Shown: piece after piece, positions 1-5,153 of the stretch
Numbering within the stretch: the first letter of the stretch is position 1
How the letters are laid out: the number at the start of each line of letters is the position of its first letter
From: Caldilineales bacterium
GTDB taxonomy: Bacteria > Chloroflexota > Anaerolineae > JAAEKA01
Length of the DNA stretch: 5,161 bases
Direction: 5' to 3'
Assembly (NCBI GenBank): GCA_021463315.1
Contig: JAJTXO010000343.1
Span: 1-5,161 of the forward strand
The notes under the pieces: generated by a model
Databases searched by the model: none
What the model saw: only the letters and a program-made list of their open reading frames with translations
What the model was told of the DNA's origin: nothing
Program-made: the position numbers and the translations under genes

Positions 1-75
1 GCGCTGATCTCCCGCAGGGTGAGCTTCGCCGCGACGGGCTGGCCGACGGGAATGCCAGCGCTGTCAGTCCTTGCG
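1..75. repeat. Partial copy A of a 98-base-period palindromic repeat
   Basis: This stretch matches 99-173 at 70 of 75 positions by eye; the differences are at offsets 7, 14, 36, 39 and 40. It ends with the arm CAGCGCTGTCAGTCC (56-70) followed by TTGCG, exactly as copy B does. The left arm is cut by the window edge: only GCGCTG is present. If the copy has the same length as B it begins about eight bases outside the window, so the array may continue. It contains no credible gene. Confidence 0.85.
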
Positions 76-104
76 TTGTGCATGCGTCAGGACTGACAGC
101 GCTG
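56..104. repeat. Inter-unit hairpin: 16-base-pair stem, 17-base loop
   Basis: The right arm of copy A (56-71) is the exact reverse complement of the left arm of copy B (89-104). The facing arms of neighbouring units can therefore pair across 72-88. This competes with pairing inside copy B (90-104 with 154-168). The hairpin might help end the phosphodiesterase transcript, but no run of T follows it in that direction, so an ordinary intrinsic terminator is not supported. Confidence 0.6.
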
Positions 105-173
105 CTCTCCCCCAGGGTGAGCTTCGCCGCGACAGGCCAGCCGACGGGAATGCCAGCGCTGTCAGTCCTTGCG
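90..173. repeat. Complete copy B: small element with 15-base terminal inverted repeats
   Basis: The copy starts with GGACTGACAGCGCTG (90-104) and carries the exact reverse complement, CAGCGCTGTCAGTCC, at 154-168. The unit is 79 bases with a 49-base core, followed by the TTGCG that also follows copy A. Near its left end, CTC-T-CCC and GGG-T-GAG (105-121) can form a second, imperfect hairpin. It is too small to encode a protein. It resembles a REP/MITE-like non-coding element, which is inference. It lies 15 bases beyond the stop codon of the minus-strand phosphodiesterase gene, so it would be copied into the 3' end of that transcript unless transcription stops first. Confidence 0.75.
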
Positions 174-187
174 CCAGTCTTATTCTT

Positions 188-1081
188 TCAGCGCCCCAGC
201 AGCTCCAGCAGGATGTCCGGCCGGTCGGTGATGATGCCGTCCACGCCCAGGTCGATCATGCGCTGCATCTCCTCGGCCTCGTTGACGGTCCAGACGTGGA
301 CGTCCATGCCGCGGCCGTGGGCATCCTGGACGAAGCGCGGGGTCAGGATGTGGATGTTGCTGCGGTATTCGGGAACCTGCACGGCCTGCGCGATGGGGCT
401 GTAGCTGCCAGCCAGGCCGGCGAAGTGCCGGACGAAGAAGCTGATCACTTCGTTTTGAGTGGCTGAAGAGGAGACTTCGGGGCAGGCCGCGCGGAACTGA
501 TCCAGCGCATCCTGATGGAAGGAGGCTGCCAACACCTTGTCCTGCATCTTGTATTGGCGAATCATCTGGCAGAAGGGCTCCACCACCGGCACATTCTCCA
601 CCAGCTTGATCTCGATGTTCATGGGCATGTGGGGGAAGGCCTGGAACACCTCCTCCAGCGTAGCCACGGTGATGCCCTGGCCGCGGAAGGGGAAGGTCTG
701 GCCGTCGTCGTCGGTCCAGTAGTAGCCCGCGTCCAGCGCCTTCACCTCGGCCAGGGTCATCTCCTCCAGCCGGCCCGTGCCGTTGGTGGTGCGGTCTACG
801 GTCTCGTCGTGCATCAGCACCAGCGCGCCATCGGCCGTGACGTGCAGATCCATCTCCAGCATGTCCACGCCCAGGGCGACGGCCCGCTCGTAGGCGTACA
901 GGGTGTTGCTGGGCCACAGCTCCTCGCCTCCTTGGTGGGCAATCACCAGGGGACGCGGCAGGTCGCGCAGGCAGGCGGGGCAAGCGCTGGCCGGCCGGGC
1001 CAACAGAACCAGGACCAGGGCGACGGCGGCCAGGGCCGCGAGCACGACAACGATAGCACTGAGTAGCTTCTTCTTGCGCAT
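188..1081 (-). CDS. Exported/membrane-anchored glycerophosphodiester phosphodiesterase (GDPD family)
   Basis: A 297-residue protein that probably hydrolyses glycerophosphodiesters to glycerol 3-phosphate and an alcohol, by family membership. The N-terminus is RKKK plus a hydrophobic stretch (about 6-28) and then ASACPAC. This fits a signal peptide cut after A31-S32-A33, a weak lipobox with C34, or an uncleaved anchor, so the enzyme acts outside the membrane. The GDPD domain spans about 44-296. H49 and H91 (HD) match the catalytic histidines; E76-x-D78 and E157-I-K159 match the metal ligands; WTVN (264-267) and GVDGIITDRP (279-288) are typical of the C-terminal half. The usual HRG and PENT are HQG (49-51) and PSNT (57-60), so the arginine next to the first catalytic histidine is glutamine. 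Substrate is not deducible. The start is supported by GGAGAA six bases upstream and by a promoter at 1189-1217. The gene diverges from the propeller gene at 1269. Confidence 0.93.
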   Translation of the reverse strand: MRKKKLLSAIVVVLAALAAVALVLVLLARPASACPACLRDLPRPLVIAHQGGEELWPSNTLYAYERAVALGVDMLEMDLHVTADGALVLMHDETVDRTTNGTGRLEEMTLAEVKALDAGYYWTDDDGQTFPFRGQGITVATLEEVFQAFPHMPMNIEIKLVENVPVVEPFCQMIRQYKMQDKVLAASFHQDALDQFRAACPEVSSSATQNEVISFFVRHFAGLAGSYSPIAQAVQVPEYRSNIHILTPRFVQDAHGRGMDVHVWTVNEAEEMQRMIDLGVDGIITDRPDILLELLGR

Positions 1082-1085
1082 GGTG

Positions 1086-1091
1086 TTCTCC
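1086..1091 (-). promoter_or_regulatory. Ribosome binding site of the GDPD gene
   Basis: On the minus strand GGAGAA ends four bases before ATG at 1081, which puts its GGAG core six bases from the start codon. This fixes the start at 1081 over the longer open frame that begins at 1238 in another phase. Confidence 0.75.
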
Positions 1092-1115
1092 AGAGCGGGG
1101 CAGATGGGGCACGAA

Positions 1116-1143
1116 TCGAGGGCTCAACCGGCTGAAGCCTCGA
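1116..1143 (-). promoter_or_regulatory. Imperfect hairpin in the GDPD transcript leader
   Basis: The two 11-base arms (1116-1126 and 1133-1143) face each other around a six-base loop. Read on the minus strand they make ten pairs, including one G-U wobble, plus one C-C mismatch. On the plus strand the same arms have two mismatches, so any RNA structure favours the GDPD transcript. It lies about 35-65 bases before the GDPD start codon, outside the ribosome binding site. I recognise no riboswitch class. It may be a stability or attenuation element, or chance in GC-rich DNA. Confidence 0.4.
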
Positions 1144-1164
1144 CTCCAGGTGGGGGGCAGCTTG

Positions 1165-1193
1165 TTGACGAATGGTTCCAGCGGTGGCATTAT
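1165..1193 (+). promoter_or_regulatory. Sigma70-type promoter of the propeller-protein gene
   Basis: TTGACG (1165-1170, five of six to consensus) is followed by a 17-base spacer and CATTAT (1188-1193, four of six). Transcription would begin near 1200, leaving a leader of about 70 bases before the ATG at 1269. Its -10 box overlaps that of the opposing GDPD promoter, and its -35 box lies in the GDPD leader. It is weaker by sequence than the opposing promoter. Confidence 0.5.
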
Positions 1194-1217
1194 AGCCGAA
1201 GCGACGACAGTTATCAA
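1189..1217 (-). promoter_or_regulatory. Sigma70-type promoter of the GDPD gene
   Basis: On the minus strand TTGATA (complement of 1212-1217, five of six) is followed by exactly 17 bases and a perfect TATAAT (complement of 1189-1194). Transcription would begin near 1182, giving a leader of about 100 bases. This is a strong match inside an otherwise GC-rich window. Its -10 box coincides with the -10 box of the divergent promoter. Confidence 0.7.
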
Positions 1218-1222
1218 GGAAC

Positions 1223-1239
1223 CGTGGGCGCCGCCCACG
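1223..1239. promoter_or_regulatory. Perfect 17-base dyad, candidate operator between divergent genes
   Basis: CGTGGGCG-C-CGCCCACG is a perfect inverted repeat of eight bases around a single central base. It lies about 41-57 bases upstream of the inferred GDPD start point, directly behind its -35 box, and about 23-39 bases downstream of the inferred start point of the propeller gene. One protein bound here could activate the first gene and block the second. Alternatively it forms a seven-pair hairpin with a three-base loop in the propeller-gene leader. Confidence 0.45.
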
Positions 1240-1255
1240 TCGTCTATGCGTCAGA

Positions 1256-1261
1256 TTGGAG
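1256..1261 (+). promoter_or_regulatory. Ribosome binding site of the propeller-protein gene
   Basis: TTGGAG ends seven bases before ATG at 1269. Together with the signal peptide that begins there, it rejects the in-frame ATG at 903, which would add 122 residues read antisense to the GDPD gene. Confidence 0.75.
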
Positions 1262-1268
1262 TATTGCC

Positions 1269-4200
1269 ATGAAAATCACCCTGCGCGCGCTCGCGCTGTT
1301 GATCCTCCTGGCCGCGCTGCTGCCCCAGGGCCAGGCCGCGGCCCAGCCCCCGACATCCGCCGTCTTCGATCCACCCCCGGAGACGCCTCTGCCCGACGGC
1401 AGCGATGAACTGAATGCGCTGCGCCGTCAGGCCGGCCTGGCGCAGCCGGGCGCGCCGGTCGTCAGCCCCGGCCAGCCAGGCCTCAGCTATCGCTACGCGG
1501 CCACGGCCGGCCAGACCGAGCGGCCCTATCAAATCGACACCCAGCACCTCAACCGCCCCAGCGGCCTGACGGTGGACAGCTTCGGCTTCGTCTACGTGGT
1601 CGAGGAGCGCGGCTTCCGCATGGTCAAGTACAACGCGGCCGGCCAAAGCCAGATGAGCGCGGGCAAGCCGGGCCAGCCCTGGTATCACGCCGACTATCTG
1701 GCCTTTCCGCAGGATGTGGCCGTGGCAGCCGACGGCGCACTGTGGATCGTGATCCAGCACGGCCTGAAGCAGCTCACCCGGCAGGGCGCGCTGGTGCAGA
1801 CCTTCCCGGCCAGCAGTCCGTGGACGCCCGGCGCCAGCAACAGCCGCTTCCGCTACCCGCGCGGGGTGGCGCTGGACACGGCCAACAGGCTTTTTATCTC
1901 CGACAGCGGCAATCAGCGCGTCCAGGTCTACAGCATTGCCAGCGGCGCGCCGGTGTACCAGGCCACCATCGGCGAGACCGGCGTGGCCGGCAGCGACAAC
2001 GGCCACTTCAGCTTTCCCGCCCACCTGGCATTGGACGGCGCCAACCGGCTCTATGTGGCCGACCGCGACAACGCGCGGGTGCAGCGCTGCACGCTGGCTG
2101 GCGTTTGGACATGCTCGACCTTCCACGGCACAGGCAGCGCGGGCGCGGGCGCGGATCAACTGGCCAGCCCCGAGAGCGTGGCCGTGGATGGCGCGGGCAA
2201 CGTCTGGATCGCGGACAGCGGCAACGGGCGGGTCAAGAAATGCAGCGCGGCCGGCAGTTGCACGGTGGCCGCCAGCGGGCTGGCCAATCCCGTCGATGTG
2301 GCGGTCGCCGATGGCGTGGTCTATGTCGCCGACTGGACCACCAACGTGGTGCTGCGCTACGACGCCAACGGCGGCGCGCTGGGCGCTCTGGTCGGCGTGG
2401 CCGGCGTGCCCTATGTCACCACGGGGAATCTGTTCAACGCGCCGGCCGGCGCGGGTCTGGCGGCCGATGGCAGCCTGTATGTGCTGGAGAACTGGGGCTA
2501 TCGGCTGACCAAGCAGGACGCGGCCGGCCAGCCGCTCTGGTCGGTGGGCCAGGCTGGCGTGCCCGGCAGCGGCAACGCGCGTCTGGGCGCGCTCTATCAG
2601 GGGCCGCAGGGCAGCATGGCCATCGACGCCAGCGGCCGGGTCTACCTCCCCGACACGGGCAATCACCGGGTGCAGGTCTTCAACGCCGACGGCAGCTTCA
2701 GCCGCAGCTTTGGCAGCCAGGGGGCCGGCAACAGCCAGTTCAGCTGCCCCAGCGGCGTGGCGATCAGCCCACTGACCGGCGATATCCTGGTGGTGGACAC
2801 CTGCAACGAGCGGGTGCAACGGTTCGACAGCGCCTGGAACTACCGGCAAACGCTGGGGGTGACCGGCGTGCCAGGAGCCAGCGAGCGCCATTTCAACTCT
2901 CCGGCGGGCGTGGCCGTGGACGCGGCCGGCGCGGTCTATGTGGCCGACACCGACAACTATCGGGTCCAGAAGTGCGTTTTGGCGGCCGGCGCCTACGCCT
3001 GCACCACCTTTGCTGGCGAGACGGGCCTCTTCAGCAGCTCGTTCGACCATCTGCACCCCGTTTCGGTGGCGGTGGATTCGGCCGGCCGGGTGGCGGTGGT
3101 GGATCAGCGCAACAGCCGGGTGCAGGTGTTCGACCGGCTGGGCAACTATCTGACCACCATCGGCGGCCTGTGGGGGCCGGAGAGCGGCAATCTGCGCCTG
3201 CCGACGACGGTGCAGGTTGACCAGGCCGGCGTTCTGGTGGTGGCGGACCAGGAAAACCAGCGAGTGCAGCGCTATGCCGTGGGCGTGCCCGGCTGGACCC
3301 AGTGGAATCTGAACGGCTTCGGCGACCCGCGCAGCGCGCTGGTGCTCAGTCTGGCCGATTTCAACGGCATGCTCTACGCGGGCATGGACAATCCCAGCAC
3401 CGGGGCGCAGCTCTGGCGCAACTCGGCCGACACGGCCGGCCAGTGGAGCGCGCCGACCACCAACGGCTTTGGCGACCCCAACAATGGCGGCATCGATCAT
3501 CTGCTGGCCTTCGCTGGCCAGCTCTATGCGGGCACCTGGAACTGGAACGCGGCCACCAACAGCAGCCTGGGCGGCCAGATCTGGCGCAGCGCCAACGGGA
3601 TCGACTGGACGCGGGTGGTGAACAACGGCTTCGGCGATGTGAACAACGGCGAGATCGTGCGTTTGGCGGTCTTCGGCGGCCAGCTCTACGCGGGCACCTG
3701 GAGCTATTCCGACACGCGCGGCGCGGAGCTGTGGCGCAGCGCCAGCGGCAACGCGGGCAGTTGGAGTCGCGTCGCGGCCAATGGCTTCGGCGACAGCAAG
3801 AACGAGGCGATCATCAGCATGGCGTCGTTCAACGGCCAGCTCTATGCCGGCACGCTGAACACGGTCACCGGCGGCCAGATCTGGCGCAGCGCGGACGGTG
3901 CGACCTGGACTCTGGTCAACACCGCGGGCTTCGGCCTCAGCAGCAACTGGGCGATGTCGGCGCTGGCGGCCTTCGAGGGCTATCTCTACGCCAGCACGCG
4001 CGACGGAGGGCAGGTGTGGCGCTGCCAGCTTTGCGATGGCAGCGACTGGCAGCGTGTGGTCAACGTGGGCTTCGGCAACCCCGCCACCGTCCGCGCCAGC
4101 GCGCTGGAGGTCGCGGGCGGTGCGCTGTTCTGGGTGGTCGGCAACTACGATACCGGTCTGGAGGTGTGGCGCAGCGTCGATGGCGTCGACTGGCAGCAGG

Positions 4201-4367
4201 TGGGCTTCGCGGGGCTGGGCGACAGCAACAACCGCGCGCCGTTCTGGGACAACTCAGTGCTGGGCTGGGGCAGCACGCTGTTGGTGGGCTCCTGGAACTC
4301 GGCCAACGGCGGCGAGGTCTGGGCCTATCAGCCAACCAGCGTCTATCTGCCGGTGGGCCTGAGGTAG
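1269..4367 (+). CDS. Large secreted protein with NHL repeats and a second seven-repeat beta-propeller
   Basis: A 1032-residue exoprotein of unknown ligand. It starts with a signal peptide (MKITLRALALLILLAALLPQ, cut near AAAQ at about residue 26) and a Pro/Gln-rich linker to about 93. Residues 94-674 hold twelve NHL-type repeats (xxPxxVAVDxxGxVYVADxxNxRVQ), enough for two six-bladed propellers that divide near 388. Residues 675-1022 hold seven repeats of 47-54 residues with the pattern W-x5-NGFGD, LYAGT, GGQIWRS-x-DG, starting at 675, 725, 779, 831, 879, 926 and 974, consistent with one seven-bladed propeller. Cysteine pairs (274/282, 325/331, 569/578, 919/922) suit disulfides outside the cytoplasm. 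The protein ends VYLPVGLR, a possible lineage-specific surface tail. No catalytic motif is visible. NHL propellers usually bind proteins, glycans or nucleic acids, so a binding or surface role is most likely. ATG 1269 is chosen for its TTGGAG site and signal peptide. Confidence 0.9.
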   Translation: MKITLRALALLILLAALLPQGQAAAQPPTSAVFDPPPETPLPDGSDELNALRRQAGLAQPGAPVVSPGQPGLSYRYAATAGQTERPYQIDTQHLNRPSGLTVDSFGFVYVVEERGFRMVKYNAAGQSQMSAGKPGQPWYHADYLAFPQDVAVAADGALWIVIQHGLKQLTRQGALVQTFPASSPWTPGASNSRFRYPRGVALDTANRLFISDSGNQRVQVYSIASGAPVYQATIGETGVAGSDNGHFSFPAHLALDGANRLYVADRDNARVQRCTLAGVWTCSTFHGTGSAGAGADQLASPESVAVDGAGNVWIADSGNGRVKKCSAAGSCTVAASGLANPVDVAVADGVVYVADWTTNVVLRYDANGGALGALVGVAGVPYVTTGNLFNAPAGAGLAADGSLYVLENWGYRLTKQDAAGQPLWSVGQAGVPGSGNARLGALYQGPQGSMAIDASGRVYLPDTGNHRVQVFNADGSFSRSFGSQGAGNSQFSCPSGVAISPLTGDILVVDTCNERVQRFDSAWNYRQTLGVTGVPGASERHFNSPAGVAVDAAGAVYVADTDNYRVQKCVLAAGAYACTTFAGETGLFSSSFDHLHPVSVAVDSAGRVAVVDQRNSRVQVFDRLGNYLTTIGGLWGPESGNLRLPTTVQVDQAGVLVVADQENQRVQRYAVGVPGWTQWNLNGFGDPRSALVLSLADFNGMLYAGMDNPSTGAQLWRNSADTAGQWSAPTTNGFGDPNNGGIDHLLAFAGQLYAGTWNWNAATNSSLGGQIWRSANGIDWTRVVNNGFGDVNNGEIVRLAVFGGQLYAGTWSYSDTRGAELWRSASGNAGSWSRVAANGFGDSKNEAIISMASFNGQLYAGTLNTVTGGQIWRSADGATWTLVNTAGFGLSSNWAMSALAAFEGYLYASTRDGGQVWRCQLCDGSDWQRVVNVGFGNPATVRASALEVAGGALFWVVGNYDTGLEVWRSVDGVDWQQVGFAGLGDSNNRAPFWDNSVLGWGSTLLVGSWNSANGGEVWAYQPTSVYLPVGLR

Positions 4368-4378
4368 CTCCGTGGGAG

Positions 4379-4415
4379 GATCTGCAGGTCCGGCCAGCAG
4401 CCGGACCTGCGGATC
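4379..4415. terminator. Hairpin between convergent gene ends, candidate bidirectional terminator
   Basis: The arms 4379-4393 and 4401-4415 pair over 15 positions around the seven-base loop CCAGCAG. Fourteen are Watson-Crick pairs, and the fifteenth (4383 with 4411) is a G-U wobble in plus-strand RNA. The stem lies 12 bases past the stop of the propeller gene and overlaps the stop codon of the minus-strand gene (4414-4416). Neither side has a run of T, so it is a strong stem without the classical tail; it could end transcription in both directions or protect 3' ends. Confidence 0.65.
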
Positions 4416-5043
4416 AGCCCAACTCCAGCTTGCCCAGCCAGATCAAGCTTTCCAGGTCTTCCAGGTCATTGGGGGCATACAGGCGAAACACATTGCGCAC
4501 CTGGGCAAGCGCGGCCTCGTCGGCCAGGCCCACCATGCGCGTGATATCTCCCAGATCGATGGTGCGGCTAGCGCTGAACTTCATAAGCACCAGATAGGGC
4601 AACGTCAGCACGGGCCGACCCTCCTCGTCCTGGTTGGATTGTGCCTCGCGCAGCGCCATCGGCCACCAGGCCTCGTGCCCCTCGATCACGTCGATCGGTG
4701 TTCCCTGGTGGTTTTCCCAACGCGATCCACCGATACTCAAAGTTCCCACTTGGGTGAAGCCAGCCGCGCTGAGTTTGCCGTACGCCTGCTCGATATCTTT
4801 CACACCGACGACGATGTCCAGATCACGGGTGAATCGTTCGGGCATGTAAAGACGGGTCGCGGCCGCGCCGGCAACCGCCCAAAGCACGGGTGAAAGCACT
4901 GTCGTCAGATCAGGCCACTGAAGCATGGTGGTTCTCTCCCTGAGAAACTCGTGCGTGCTGCCGCTGCCGCGCCGTTGCCGCCGCAGCGCCATGTCGATGA
5001 TCGTGCGCCGCATCAGGGTGCGGACATCAGTGGTTGTCGTCAT
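4414..5043 (-). CDS. Nucleotidyltransferase-fold protein, AbiEii/MNT-like
   Basis: A 209-residue protein from ATG 5043, or 170 residues from ATG 4926. Residues 55-79 (WAVAGAAATRLY then TRDLDIVV) match the core of minimal nucleotidyltransferases, with D74-x-D76 as likely metal-binding aspartates and D118 (TPIDVI) as a possible third. The segment 148-171 (LPYLVLMKFSASRTIDLGDI) resembles the helix that follows in AbiEii-like and related proteins. Such proteins transfer nucleotides to tRNA or proteins, or act as toxins; which applies here cannot be told. No antitoxin gene is visible: upstream is 118 bases without a gene, then the window ends. The N-terminal 39 residues are very basic (RRQRRGSGS), but FLRERTTMLQWPDL reads as continuous with the domain, favouring a start before residue 40. 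The stop lies in the convergent hairpin at 4379-4415. It could equally be a solitary housekeeping or orphan protein. Confidence 0.75.
   Translation of the reverse strand: MTTTTDVRTLMRRTIIDMALRRQRRGSGSTHEFLRERTTMLQWPDLTTVLSPVLWAVAGAAATRLYMPERFTRDLDIVVGVKDIEQAYGKLSAAGFTQVGTLSIGGSRWENHQGTPIDVIEGHEAWWPMALREAQSNQDEEGRPVLTLPYLVLMKFSASRTIDLGDITRMVGLADEAALAQVRNVFRLYAPNDLEDLESLIWLGKLELG
4934..4940 (-). promoter_or_regulatory. Ribosome binding site for an alternative internal start
   Basis: On the minus strand GGGAGAG ends seven bases before the in-frame ATG at 4926 (residue 40 of the long form). It is a better site than anything before ATG 5043, where only GAGAG about 12 bases away is found. Either the annotated start is 4926 or two forms are made. 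Confidence 0.45.
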
Positions 5044-5088
5044 GGTCGTTAGACGCTCTCAAGAAATCATCTCAAAAAGCCGGGGTCG

Positions 5089-5153
5089 AGACTTCCGAAG
5101 TCTGCGCAGGTTTGTTCAAAACGAGCTCACAGTCCATAAGACTTCGGAAGTCT
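5089..5153. repeat. Pair of 15-base palindromes in opposite orientation
   Basis: AGACTTCCGAAGTCT (5089-5103) and AGACTTCGGAAGTCT (5139-5153) are exact reverse complements of each other. Each is also a seven-plus-seven palindrome around one central base. Their starts are 50 bases apart, with 35 bases between them. They lie 46-110 bases upstream of the minus-strand ATG at 5043. They could be paired operator sites, a 15-pair stem with a long loop, or two members of a dispersed intergenic palindrome family. I see no clear promoter in 5044-5161. Confidence 0.7.

Noticed and set aside
1..173. CRISPR-like reading of the repeated units at the left edge
   Set aside because: The units are about 79-98 bases with internal near-identity and no short repeat/unique spacer alternation; there are no cas genes.
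71..1066. Plus-strand open frames at 71-466, 78-404 and 515-1066
   Set aside because: They lie opposite the GDPD gene or across the repeats, have no recognisable domain, and mirror its codon bias.
180..1238. A 352-codon minus-strand frame across the GDPD gene
   Set aside because: It is a different phase of the same strand. The GDPD frame carries all active-site motifs; this one gives Arg/Pro-rich sequence and has no supported start.
903..1268. Upstream in-frame extension of the propeller gene to ATG 903
   Set aside because: The added 122 residues are antisense to GDPD, cross both promoters and would bury the clear signal peptide that starts at 1269.
1742..3220. Alternative plus-strand frames inside the propeller gene (1742-3220, 1936-2508, 2938-3153, 3302-4597)
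   Set aside because: They are other phases of a repetitive GC-rich gene, with Arg/Gln/Gly-rich products and no start signals.
1430..3445. Frequent GGCCGGC strings in the propeller gene as a possible DNA motif
   Set aside because: They fall in one reading phase as GCC GGC, encoding Ala-Gly at the turns between strands. Codon bias plus protein repetition explains them.
1251..3500. A 749-codon open frame on the minus strand opposite the propeller gene
   Set aside because: It is a shadow of the GC-rich, repeat-built plus-strand gene. Its product is a low-complexity Ala/Gly/His/Arg series without domains, signal peptide or ribosome binding site.
4060..4893. Open frames at 4060-4335 (minus), 4372-4893 and 4634-4849 (plus)
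   Set aside because: They are shadows of the propeller gene end and of the nucleotidyltransferase gene, with low-complexity or featureless products.
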